Below the pieces are notes generated by a model that did no database searches, was not told the DNA's origin, and saw nothing but the letters and a program-made list of their open reading frames with translations. Positions 1 to 9,600 of a stretch of 64,000 bases of DNA are shown here, in pieces; within the stretch, counting starts at the first letter, position 1, and the number at the start of each line of letters is the position of its first letter. Both the position numbers and the translations under genes were made by a program. The stretch spans positions 30,980 through 94,979 of the forward strand of contig CALGTK010000107.1 in the NCBI GenBank assembly GCA_937904325.1, in the 5' to 3' direction. This DNA comes from an uncultured Planctomyces sp. Lineage in GTDB: Bacteria > Planctomycetota > Planctomycetia > Planctomycetales > Planctomycetaceae.

Positions 1-76
1 TAACTCTTTCTGTTTCACATTCGGAGTTGGGAAGCTCGAAATGCCGTTTACTGCTTTCCGAAAACTAACATTTCGA

Positions 77-1147
77 TCAGCTTCGCACTTTCGTCTTCTG
101 TTTTCGATGTCGAACCAGTCCGGGAGTTACGTCCAGATCAAGGTTGGCAAGGTGACCTCGGTCGAGAGATTCCCAGGCGATGGCGGCCATCGCTGCGTTG
201 TCAGTGCAGAGCGACATCGGAGCGACGAATAGTTGTACCCCTTCGCGTCGAGCCATCTGTTCGAGCTTGTGACGAAGCAGCGAATTGGCAGCCACGCCTC
301 CGCCAACGCAAAGTATGCTCCGATTTTGCTGCTGCAACGCCTGCTTACATTTCCCGACCAGAACGTCGACGACAGCAGCCTGGAAGCTGGCGGCGATATC
401 TGCGACCCGTTGCGGCGTCAGAGGCTCGGGTTTTACGTGCGAGCCCGGGACGCCGTTCGCCGTATAGAGAACCGATGTTTTGAGGCCGCTGAAGCTGAAC
501 TCAAGCCGGTCTTCTTTGAGAAACGTCCTTGGAAAACGAATCGCTTTCGGATCTCCGCTTTCGGCAATCTTCTGAATGGCTGGTCCACCTGGAAAACCGA
601 CGTCCAGAATCTGCGCGACCTTGTCAAATGCTTCTCCAGCCGCGTCGTCGATCGTTGAACCGATCAACTCGAAGTCGACCGGACTCGTGCAGTCATAAAT
701 GTTTGTGTGTCCACCGCTCACGACAAATCCAATACACGGAAACGTGTCGACCCTAGCGGCCATCCGACACGCATAGATGTGGGCTTCGATATGGTTGACG
801 GCAATCAACGGAACGTCCAGCACCAGGGCCAGCGTCTTGGCAGCCGTCAGCCCGACCAGCAACGATCCGACAAGGCCAGGTTGAGTAGCCACCGCCACCG
901 CGCCGATATCGGAAAGTTCAAGTCCCGCTTCCTTCAACGCCTCGTCAATGACCGGCAATACTCGGCGAACGTGTGCTCGTGACGCGATTTCCGGAACAAC
1001 GCCGCCGTAGTCACGATGCAGTTCGTACTGCGATGCGACGACGTTCGATCGAGGATTCAAATCTCGATCGATCACCGCAGCCGCGGTCTCATCGCAGGAT
1101 GATTCGAGGGCGAGGATGTATCGAACAGAGTCGGAGTCAACGGTCAC
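77..1147 (-). CDS. tsaD: tRNA N6-adenosine threonylcarbamoyltransferase TsaD
   Basis: Cytoplasmic enzyme that transfers the threonylcarbamoyl group to A37 of ANN-decoding tRNAs. The protein is 356 residues, the usual length for bacterial TsaD. The ASKHA-type N-terminus reads [10 protein letters not shown] (about residues 12-21). The metal-binding histidines lie in NHIEAH (H119 and H123), followed by the VSGGHTN phosphate loop and, near the C-terminus, GGGVAAN and LCTDNAAM with the conserved Asp. The start is a GTG; the only ATG nearby is out of frame. It is a single housekeeping gene at the edge of an otherwise catabolic island and shows no sign of damage. The family assignment is near certain. 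Confidence 0.97.
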   Translation of the reverse strand: MTVDSDSVRYILALESSCDETAAAVIDRDLNPRSNVVASQYELHRDYGGVVPEIASRAHVRRVLPVIDEALKEAGLELSDIGAVAVATQPGLVGSLLVGLTAAKTLALVLDVPLIAVNHIEAHIYACRMAARVDTFPCIGFVVSGGHTNIYDCTSPVDFELIGSTIDDAAGEAFDKVAQILDVGFPGGPAIQKIAESGDPKAIRFPRTFLKEDRLEFSFSGLKTSVLYTANGVPGSHVKPEPLTPQRVADIAASFQAAVVDVLVGKCKQALQQQNRSILCVGGGVAANSLLRHKLEQMARREGVQLFVAPMSLCTDNAAMAAIAWESLDRGHLANLDLDVTPGLVRHRKQKTKVRS

Positions 1148-1254
1148 ATCAGGCTTTCACGACGAGCAGAATTCTTCAGTTTCCAGATCGCGAAAGTGTA
1201 GTACGAAAAGGGGTCACTGTCCGTCAAGCGGGGCGACTCGACGAACTGCGAGAA

Positions 1255-1908
1255 CTAAGCGGCGGCCCGTTGACTGCGAGTGTCCGGCACTTTCCAGCAA
1301 GTTTCGAACGTAACATAGTTAATGAGAATCGACCGTCTGACGGTGTTAATCTTTTTCTTTTCGAGGCCGTGCCAGGTGTTTTCGCCCGGCGAAAACAGGT
1401 ACCCAAGATTGTTGCGGTACGGGATCGTCTTCACGACGTTCAGGTCGTCGTCGTAAATGTCCGTACCGAGCATTTCGTTTTCACCCCAGATATTCACGTA
1501 GACGAGCATCGACATCAGTTTTTCTTTGATGTCTTTGTGCGGCTTCAGCCAGAAGCCGTCTACGTCGGCAATAGCTTCAACGCGAAGATAGGCGTCACTC
1601 AGATCCCGTTGCAGCATCTTTTCGAACTGCATGACCGTGTCGGGTGCCAGTAGTTCATCGATCATCTTGCCGATTGCCGGAAACTCGTCGACATTTTCGT
1701 CGGTGATGTAAAGTCGAAGTTTGGCATCTATGCCATCGCCGCCGTTGTCGGCTGCTCGAGTTCCGTCGAATGCTCGCGGGCCTTTGTTCATCGGAGTGGT
1801 CACAACCTCGGTCAGAACTTCCGATGTGACCGGCTGCTCAACAATCCAGTGTGTATAAGGAAAGTCAAATTGCGTCGTCGAGTTTTTCAGAGCGTATAAC
1901 AAGTTCAT
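1255..1908 (-). CDS. 2OG-Fe(II) oxygenase-like protein
   Basis: The 217-residue protein has the facial-triad pattern of 2-oxoglutarate/Fe(II) dioxygenases: H124 and D126 in PHKD, H180 in TWHGLE, and an arginine pair at R191/R192 that could hold the 2OG carboxylate. The MLVYVN and LGYLFSP strands between them fit the jelly-roll core. There is no signal peptide, so it should be cytoplasmic. Its ATG overlaps the TGA of the preceding ELM1-like gene (ATGA), which implies translational coupling and a shared process, possibly hydroxylation of a surface glycan or its carrier. The substrate cannot be read from the sequence. Similar proteins occur as prolyl hydroxylase-like enzymes in cell-surface biosynthesis loci. 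Confidence 0.7.
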   Translation of the reverse strand: MNLLYALKNSTTQFDFPYTHWIVEQPVTSEVLTEVVTTPMNKGPRAFDGTRAADNGGDGIDAKLRLYITDENVDEFPAIGKMIDELLAPDTVMQFEKMLQRDLSDAYLRVEAIADVDGFWLKPHKDIKEKLMSMLVYVNIWGENEMLGTDIYDDDLNVVKTIPYRNNLGYLFSPGENTWHGLEKKKINTVRRSILINYVTFETCWKVPDTRSQRAAA

Positions 1909-2939
1909 TGTTCAGCCATTCTTTCTCTGATGAGGCGAGCGACGTTCGGAGTGTCGTTCGGTGGTTCGTATTCCCACTCGGCAAGTTCGCCTTCAAAACG
2001 CCGAGTCAGTCCGGCCTCTTCGAACATCGAGTGAAACTTGCGGAAGCGGCGAGCGGTACGTCGCTCGGTCAGATGTTCGACAAAAACCGGCCGGCCGGTG
2101 GCGGTTGCTTCAGTGACCATCGAAACCGAATCGCCAGTCACGACGATATAGTCTGCCAGGGCGAGAGCTTCGAAATACGGGTTTGTCCCCTGGCCATTCC
2201 AGATGAAATGGTTGTCGCCAAAATCCCTGGCCAGACGCGTGCAGACTTCGACTGGAGTTCGGTTCGACGTAAGCACGGCTAAACGAACATTGTGTTGGTC
2301 AACCAGCCGGTTGAGCTTCTCAAACAAGCGGTCGATGTCGGCCTGTGAAAATGAGTAGTAGCCGTTCTTCCCACCCAGCAGCACCGAAACAAGCGGCCGG
2401 GTTGGATCGACCAGCTTTGCCGCTTCGGGAGTATCACAAGCCGCTAGCAACTTCTCTGGCGTCACTTTGTGCAGCGCGCCCATCGTCAGGTAAACGTTGG
2501 GGCCGCGAGTCGGGTCGTGCTTCGGTATCAGTACCATATCGAACCCGGACGTGTCGGACTTCGGATCCTGAATGTGAACGGTGAATATTTTTCGCCCAAG
2601 TTTTTTCTTCAAATACAGAGCCGGGACTACTCCATGACGGCCGCATGAGACGACCAGTCGCGGTTGCGGTGATGCTTCGAGATATTTCGGCTGCCTGAGC
2701 ACTCGTCCGGATGACGGAATCAAGCTGAACGGCAAACAGTTCCATGGAAAGGCCATTCGGGTATTGATGAATTCGTACCCTGTGGCGTTGGAGAACTCGC
2801 CAGCGTTGCATTTCTCAAGAGGCTCATAGCCGACGGCACTGGCAAGGCCAGCGGTCTGACTGTTCATCCCAGCCATGCCTTTGCTGATACACCAACACCG
2901 GCCTGTCACGGCTGGAATCCCGCTTGCGTGGGAATTCAC
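1905..2939 (-). CDS. ELM1/DUF1022-family glycosyltransferase-like protein
   Basis: Recognised as the mitochondrial fission ELM1-like (DUF1022) family by its N-terminal CWCISKGMAGMNSQTAGLA block, where family members start near WVISDGKAGHENQ, by VSCGRHGVVPAL, by the HIQDPK segment, and by the C-terminal VTGDSVSMVTEA and GRPVFVEHL motifs. The fold is GT-B-like with a probable nucleotide-sugar or lipid-linked substrate; function in bacteria is not established. The reading frame stays open to a GTG at 3176, but its first 80 residues are low-quality sequence without family resemblance, so I place the start at the GTG at 2939; no strong Shine-Dalgarno sequence supports either choice. The stop overlaps the next gene's ATG. 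Confidence 0.65.
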   Translation of the reverse strand: MNSHASGIPAVTGRCWCISKGMAGMNSQTAGLASAVGYEPLEKCNAGEFSNATGYEFINTRMAFPWNCLPFSLIPSSGRVLRQPKYLEASPQPRLVVSCGRHGVVPALYLKKKLGRKIFTVHIQDPKSDTSGFDMVLIPKHDPTRGPNVYLTMGALHKVTPEKLLAACDTPEAAKLVDPTRPLVSVLLGGKNGYYSFSQADIDRLFEKLNRLVDQHNVRLAVLTSNRTPVEVCTRLARDFGDNHFIWNGQGTNPYFEALALADYIVVTGDSVSMVTEATATGRPVFVEHLTERRTARRFRKFHSMFEEAGLTRRFEGELAEWEYEPPNDTPNVARLIRERMAEQ

Positions 2940-3335
2940 GTGAGTGCTGTCCTGATGCACGGCCCGACTGCGATGTAGTGACAACGCGTCAAATATTTCG
3001 GGGCCAGCGGCGTGTCCGTCAGCCAGGTTCCCGTGAAATTGTGTGAGTTCACCATCCATGGTGATTCGATTGTCCTGTTGGATGTTTGAGATTTCCCCAT
3101 AGACGCACGCTGACGGCATCCCTGCACGGCAGAACGGCGAAGCTCTGTACTGTAGTTCCGTTTTTTGAAACGCCACAATACGAGATCAGCATGTCCATGG
3201 AGCGGTGAATCTAGCGGTCAAGGAGTAGACTCAAGGATGAAGTCACGAACTGGAAGTATCTCGTTGAGCCGGCAACGCCGTCGCTATTCACCGGTTTTTC
3301 AGAAATTGATGTCTCACGAAGGGCGCAGACGGCTC

Positions 3336-4868
3336 ATGAAATTCTTTACGCCGCAATTCCAGCTGATTCAATGGTTCTGCATTACGGCGTTCGTCTTCGT
3401 GGTTGGGCGTGCCGACGGTGCAGTGCCGAAATCGAACGTCCTGTTTCTTTGTGTCGACGACATGAAAGACTGGGTGAATTGTCTCGGCGGGTATGAGGGC
3501 AAGGTTTATACGCCGAATATCGATCGGCTTGCCGAGCGCGGCGTGCTGTTTACGAACGCCCATTGTGCTTCGCCGAAGTGTGCTCCGTCGCGGGCTGCGA
3601 TTTTGACTGGAATGCGACCTTCGACGACGGGGCTCTACGATAACGGCCACTGGTGGCTGCCGAACCTTCCGAATGTGGTCACGATTCCGCAGCACTTCCG
3701 CAATCACGGATACCGTGTCGCCGGAGCTGGTAAGATCTTTCACCACACTGCCGGCAATCATCCGCCAAATCAGTGGGACGAATTCCGTCGGCTGATCTTT
3801 CTGGAAGACCCGTGGTTCCGTGGGGTCAAGCTGAACTATCCGTGGTCGAAGCACACGCCTTACCCAACGGGATTCCCGTTCAGTGGTGTAAAGAGACTCG
3901 GCCATGAGAACGACTGGGGATCGCTACCGATTGAGGACCACCATTACGACGATGCAGTGACGGCCAACTTTGCTGTTGAGTTTCTCAGTCTGCGCACCGG
4001 TGAGTCGAATGCTCCGTTCTTTCTGGCGTGCGGACTGTTCCGTCCCCACCTGCCCTGGTACGTGCCTCAGAAGTATTTTGATAAGTATCCACTCGGCGAG
4101 ATTGTTCTTCCGCCTGTCCTGGGCAGTGACCTCGACGATCTACCAGCCGCTGCGTTGAAGCTGGCAAAGGACCGTCGGGGCGACTTTGAAACAATCCGGA
4201 ATTCAGACAAGTGGAAGCACGCGATCCGGGCATACCTCGCCAGCATTACCTGTGCTGATGATCGTATCGGCCAGGTCCTCGATGCACTGGACGAGCGTCC
4301 TGACGCTGATCGCACAATCATTGTGTTGTGGTCGGATCACGGCTGGCATCTCGGCGAAAAGCTGCACTGGCACAAGTCGACACTCTGGGAAGAATCAACA
4401 CGAGTGCCATTCATCGTTTGCGCTCCGGGCTATCGTCCTGGCCGGTGTAGTCACCCCGTCAGTCTCCTCGACCTCTACCCAACGCTGAATGAATTAGCGG
4501 GACTCGACGCGGTCGAGTCTCACGATGGTCATTCACTGATTCCGTTGCTGCGGAATCCCAAAGCTGAGTGGAATCGTCCAGCGGTCATAGAGTACCGGCG
4601 AGGCAACGCCGCTGTCCGGTCAGAGCAATACCGTTTCATTCGGTACCACGACGGTGGCGAGGAACTGTACGATCATGAAAACGATCCACATGAATGGAAG
4701 AACCTCATCACCAGCCAGGAACATGCCGCGGTCCGAAAAAAACTCGCGAGTTGGATCACAAAAGCGTGGGCGCCTTCCGCACTGACCAAAGATGCATTCC
4801 GATTCGAGCCCAAGGCGTTTACATGGACCAACAAACAGTCCGGCCAAGTCACAAGAGGAAAGGACTGA
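3336..4868 (+). CDS. Secreted sulfatase, iduronate-2-sulfatase-like
   Basis: Type I sulfatase of the iduronate-2-sulfatase-like branch, exported to the periplasm to hydrolyse sulfate esters. The Sec signal covers residues 1-29 and is followed by the metal ligands in VDDM, the formylglycine motif CAPSR (C82) with AAILTG, and the GKIFHH variant of the Lys/His motif typical of this branch; LWSDHGWHLGE carries the distal Asp/His. At about 510 residues it has family length. The frame is open upstream to 3165, but the ATG at 3336 is preceded by GAAGGG and gives a clean signal peptide; ATG 3309 is the alternative. It is followed after 2 nt by the M14-like peptidase. These two are the only plus-strand genes in the window. 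Confidence 0.93.
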   Translation: MKFFTPQFQLIQWFCITAFVFVVGRADGAVPKSNVLFLCVDDMKDWVNCLGGYEGKVYTPNIDRLAERGVLFTNAHCASPKCAPSRAAILTGMRPSTTGLYDNGHWWLPNLPNVVTIPQHFRNHGYRVAGAGKIFHHTAGNHPPNQWDEFRRLIFLEDPWFRGVKLNYPWSKHTPYPTGFPFSGVKRLGHENDWGSLPIEDHHYDDAVTANFAVEFLSLRTGESNAPFFLACGLFRPHLPWYVPQKYFDKYPLGEIVLPPVLGSDLDDLPAAALKLAKDRRGDFETIRNSDKWKHAIRAYLASITCADDRIGQVLDALDERPDADRTIIVLWSDHGWHLGEKLHWHKSTLWEESTRVPFIVCAPGYRPGRCSHPVSLLDLYPTLNELAGLDAVESHDGHSLIPLLRNPKAEWNRPAVIEYRRGNAAVRSEQYRFIRYHDGGEELYDHENDPHEWKNLITSQEHAAVRKKLASWITKAWAPSALTKDAFRFEPKAFTWTNKQSGQVTRGKD

Positions 4869-4870
4869 TA

Positions 4871-6478
4871 ATGCGAATACGAATTGCAGCTTCGTTAATT
4901 CTGGCAGTGTTCTGGTTCGGTGTCCCGGCATGTCCATCGTTCGCTGCCGATGCGAACCCTGAGCGTGTGCATCGAATCACACTGAAAGAATATGAGGCGA
5001 CGCTGAAATTCTGGGCTCACAAACACGTTGAAACTCTGAAGGTCGACCGTGTTGGTGAGTCTGCCGAAGGGCTGGGAATTCATCTACTGAAGGTCACAGA
5101 CCCGAGTGTTGACGATGAACTCAAACAGGTTGTGCTGGTGACGTCGTTACACGGTGGACCGGAACGTTCCGGCACAACCACGATCATGCATTTCATGGAA
5201 TGGCTACTGGGGCATTCTGAGCAGGCACGCGTTACATGCCGCAAGCAAATCATACTGGTCATGCCGATCAACCATCCCGAGGCGTTCTTCCGTACGGATC
5301 GATTTCTTAACTCCTCGAAGATTGATCCCTATACAGGCGGTGGTCCGGATCACTGGAACCTGAAGAAACTGGAGTACAAGTCAAAAGACAAAGCCCCTGA
5401 AGTCAAAGCAGTCCTCGACGTTGTTGATCGCTGGCAACCCGACGTCCACGCGGACATGCACGGCACCGGACTGCAGGAGTACCCTCTGGAAAAGCTCGGT
5501 GACAGGACGCGGTACCAGGGGCAGATTATGTTTGAGGTCACGGGCTCGGCCTATTCAAACTACGCACTCAGACCGTGGGACTGGCGTATCACCGAAGCGA
5601 TTATCAATGCCGGAGTCGAATCCGGCTTCCCATCCGATCGTTTCGAAGCTGACGGACAGCGCTCGTTCCACGGACCGGTAATGAATCCAATCGCCGATCG
5701 AACCTGGCGAGGCCAGTCCAACTTCTACACGGCTCAGTATGGATACGCGAAGTATCATACGATGGTCAGTGCGTTTGAAGTGGGTTGGGAACAGAGCGGT
5801 TTAGCTCGGCTGCGCGGACTGCTCGAAATCGGCAATCATCGCTGGCAACAGGAACGCTACGAAGGGTACCCGGTCGATCGAGTCAAGGCGTTCATCGGGC
5901 ACTACGTCACATCGTACGGAGCGACTCCTGCAGCGCGTCGTCGCAGCCGCGTCAAACTCTGGCAAAAACAGGGACAGTTCACGCAGGCCGTGCTGTATCC
6001 GCAAACCGACGGTCGGGATACCTACTTCGTCGCAACATCGCCCACAGCCGCGACTGCGTTGCACAAAGACCTCGACCAGTTTCTGGCAGCCGTCTCGTCA
6101 CGAGACGACGTCGATCACAACGCGTTTCAGAAGTTCGTGAGAAGCGGCCCGGAAGTTTTGCTCGCTGTCGACAAAGCTCGAATCACCGACAAACCCACCG
6201 AGGCTATCAAACACGGCATCGGACTCCGTCTGCGTCTTCCGTATCAGAACCCAACATTCAACGCGGTCAGACTTAACGGACACATATTGAAACGCAACCC
6301 GCTCGACGGCTGGCAGTCATGGCGTGCGAATGGCTTCACACAGGTGCAGATCAACATTCCACCAAAACGTGCAGCAACGCAGGACCTGTTTATGATTTCC
6401 TGCGAATACACTCCGGGCGAAGTGCGGCGCATTGGCTGGACCCCGCCTCAGGAAGTTCTCGACAAACTGCAAGAATGA
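4871..6478 (+). CDS. Secreted M14-like metallopeptidase
   Basis: Probable zinc carboxypeptidase-like protein of 535 residues. The N-terminus is a Sec signal (MRIRIAASLILAVFW to about residue 26). The catalytic domain begins near residue 85 with VVLVTSLHGGPERSG, where H94 and E98 would be metal ligands, then MPINHPEAF and DVHADMHGTG with a third His. The spacing H-x3-E differs from the canonical M14 H-x2-E, so zinc binding is inferred. The C-terminal 150 residues look like a beta-rich domain. The ATG at 4871 has AGAGGAAAGGA upstream and lies 2 nt after the sulfatase stop, so the two are one operon. Removing peptide or amide groups from a glycan or proteoglycan would fit, but this is conjecture. 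Confidence 0.7.
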   Translation: MRIRIAASLILAVFWFGVPACPSFAADANPERVHRITLKEYEATLKFWAHKHVETLKVDRVGESAEGLGIHLLKVTDPSVDDELKQVVLVTSLHGGPERSGTTTIMHFMEWLLGHSEQARVTCRKQIILVMPINHPEAFFRTDRFLNSSKIDPYTGGGPDHWNLKKLEYKSKDKAPEVKAVLDVVDRWQPDVHADMHGTGLQEYPLEKLGDRTRYQGQIMFEVTGSAYSNYALRPWDWRITEAIINAGVESGFPSDRFEADGQRSFHGPVMNPIADRTWRGQSNFYTAQYGYAKYHTMVSAFEVGWEQSGLARLRGLLEIGNHRWQQERYEGYPVDRVKAFIGHYVTSYGATPAARRRSRVKLWQKQGQFTQAVLYPQTDGRDTYFVATSPTAATALHKDLDQFLAAVSSRDDVDHNAFQKFVRSGPEVLLAVDKARITDKPTEAIKHGIGLRLRLPYQNPTFNAVRLNGHILKRNPLDGWQSWRANGFTQVQINIPPKRAATQDLFMISCEYTPGEVRRIGWTPPQEVLDKLQE

Positions 6479-6671
6479 GGCTCAGCAATCTGAAACATAG
6501 AAACGAGATAACCACATGCGAATTCTCATCAGTCGCTGAGGGCTCTCAAGCCCATGCGTAAGCCCATGGCTGTTATAACGTCTCTCGAGAATTCACATTG
6601 ATGGTTGCGAGAGCCTCTTACGGAAGCATAGCAAGGGATCCCCACTGTTCGTGCGGAATCCTCAAACAGGT

Positions 6672-9600
6672 CTATCGCCTGACGTTTGCTTTTTTTCTCA
6701 GCTCTCGGAGTTTTGAAGTACCGCCGCGATTAATCTCCAAAACGAATCGAGCAAGGTCGAGAAATTCACCACGATCCTTAAACGACCTGGTCAGTCCAGC
6801 GGGCATGGTGGAGAGCGGGGACTCGACCATTTCGTCGATCTGATCGACGGCAATCTCTCGCCGCTTCCCCTTTTGTGCGACCAGGCTTAGTGTGATCTTC
6901 TCGTCTTGCTTCTCAACAAGATATCCCGAGACAACCGCTCCTTCGTCAGTGATCACGGTCACCGATTGGAAACCTTTAAGGATCGATGCAGAGGGTTTCA
7001 GAATCGACTGGACCAGAAATTCTTCCGTGGCCTGTTCGCGCGGTAGAGTCAGGTTCGGCCCAAGCTGAAAGTCTGCCTTCGCGTCGTGACAGGTGGCACA
7101 GGCAGTTTTCTCGCGATAGAAGACCTTTGCCCCTTTGGTGGCGTCGCCCTGTTTCCACGCTTCGCTGACAAGATTTGCCAACGACTCCGCCAGGAGTTCC
7201 TGTTCAAGTTTTTCGTTCGCCGGCTCTTCTGCAACCAGCGGTGGCCGACTCCCTTCTTCGAACGGATGCATCTCGATCAGTTCCTCAGGAGTGTAAAAGC
7301 GACGACGCCCCTTCGTTTCTGCGCGAATTCGCTTCACATGTCCCTCGGTGATCGCGCTGGCGTCATTGCCCCAACTGTTCCGAACGTAGGTAAGGACTCC
7401 TGCGACTTCCGCATCAGTAAAGAAGTTTCCAATCGCGGTCATCGGTGGAACGCCACGTGCGGTCTCGAAGACTTTTCCGCGAACCTGAATCTTCCCCCAG
7501 ACGCCGTGCATCGTCAGCTTAATGAGCCGATCTGCATCACCAGTCGCCCATTCACTTCCGACCAGCGGAGGATAGATTCGAACTATCCCTTCTCCGTGAT
7601 CCCGGTGACATGTGTAGCAAGAGCCTTCTTCATAGAAGACTCGCTGACCAAGACTGTATTGCCGGACGAAATTCTTATCTCTGAACTTTTTTGATTTAGT
7701 CCGGTAGTTCTTTGGTTTCAGAGCACCTTCGAGTTTTCCAGTCAGTAGCTCGTCATAATCAATTGTCAGACTTTCTGAGTTAAACTTACCACTTGAGATC
7801 CGACTTTCCACTTCCGGCTTGAGCAATAACATCGCACTGTTCAACGCGTTGCGAATCCAGCGATCGGTCTTCTGCGACGCAACCGTCAACAGAATGTCTG
7901 CACCGACTTCACCGCCGAGCCATGAACCTGCCGCAAGCGCTTCAAGTCGAACTCGTGAGTGATCATCTGCCGCGGCCCGTAACAGATAAACGTCGGAATT
8001 GGCGAGAAGATGCAGGCAGTGCCGAACAACTCGAACGGCCGCTGCGCGGACGCGGTGATCGGTTGCTGACAGACACTGGTTGAGCAATCCTACAGACGGA
8101 GCCTGTTGCCCCCATGTAGCCCACAGGGCTTCGAGCACCAACCGCTCGTCATTCGCATTCTGCTTCGCGAAGCGCTCGGCCGCAGCAATTACTTCATCTT
8201 TGTCATGACCACGAAGTTCCCGATGAGATCGTTTGCGGGCGTTGACTTCCGGCAGCTTCATGTTTTCAAACAGTCGATCGATTCCTGCACCCGCTACCTT
8301 TGGTGGATCAACGAGTGGACGTTCCGAGTGTTTGATTCTGTAAATTCGCCCATACTCGGAATTACGCAGCGGATCACGCGCGCTGTGCTGCATGTGCCCG
8401 ATCAGCGTGTTGTGCCAGTCAATGAAATAGAGGCTGCCGTCAGGAGCCACTTCGAGATCACATGGACGAAAATTTCCGTCGATCGACTGAATCAGGTTCT
8501 GACGAAACTTACCTTTGATTTCCGAACCATCTTCAAACGTGTCGAGTTGCTTGATTCCCAGGAAGCCAATCGAGTTGGTGTAGACGTAGTCGCCCTGAAC
8601 TTCTTCAGGAAAATGACGCGAGTGGATGAACTCGGCGCCGGACGTTGGTCGAGTGTGGTGCTCGTAGTTGAATTTCCCGACCTTCGGAACTTCGCTCGCG
8701 TGCGGAACTTTGATCGAGTATCCCAGCATCCAGTAGTGAGACCCGCCTGAAGCATCATTGACGAATGTCTGTCCGTACTCGTCGTGAGCAACTCCCCACG
8801 GATTGGACACGTCCGTCTGCATGACGCGTTCCACTTTCCATGACGACGGATCAAATCGCCAGACACCTCCGTCGGTCATCCGCTGCGGTCCCCAGGGAGT
8901 TTCGACCTGTGAGTGCAGGAAGCGACCTTCGCACATATAAATGCCGTTGCCATGATCGACGTCGAACGCGGAGATCGCGTGGTGGGTATCGTGCGGATCG
9001 AATCCATCAATAAGGTATTCCGTCTGGTCTGCCCGGTCGTCTCCATCGGTATCTTTCAGAAGTAAAAGGAACGGTTCCTGTGACAGATAGACGCCCTCGG
9101 GAGCCAGTTCGAAGCCAATCGGCATGTGGAGGCCGTCAGCGAAAACAATCTCCTTGTCCGCGCGGCCGTCACCATCCGTGTCTTCATAAATCAGCAGCAT
9201 GTCGTTCGGTTTGACATCACCCGGTTTGTAATGCGGATAGCTGGGCAACGTGGAAACCCACAACCGCCCGCGATTATCAAACCGCATCTGGCAGGCGTTG
9301 CCGAGATTCGGGAACTGCTGCTCCGAAGCGAAAAGCGAAGCTTCGTAACCATCTGGAAGCGTGAACGTTGCCAGGGCTTCCTTTTCTGCTTTCAGAAACT
9401 CCATGCTGCCATTCTTCACGCTGACCTGGTAGTTGGTTTCGATGGGCGAAAGAGGACGGGTGATCGAATCGTCGACGTTGATTGTCGCTGACTTGCCTTG
9501 GACGATCGCCCAGATATTCTGGTCGCGAAGCACGGTCATCTGGCGAATTTTTTCGATCTCCTCCGGATAGTTGAAGTTGCCATACGGCGCCCAGCGCTGT

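Noticed and set aside
973..1653. Plus-strand open frame of 226 codons opposite tsaD and the oxygenase-like gene
   Set aside because: It spans two real minus-strand genes and has no domain resemblance.
2936..3178. Minus-strand 80-codon frame and the N-terminal extension of the ELM1-like gene
   Set aside because: Sequence quality is that of non-coding DNA, with no similarity to the family's N-terminus; treated as upstream region.
6582..6613. Possible bidirectional terminator hairpin CTCTCG...CGAGAG between convergent genes
   Set aside because: Arms are only 6 bp with a loop of about 20 nt and there is no T-run; too weak to call.
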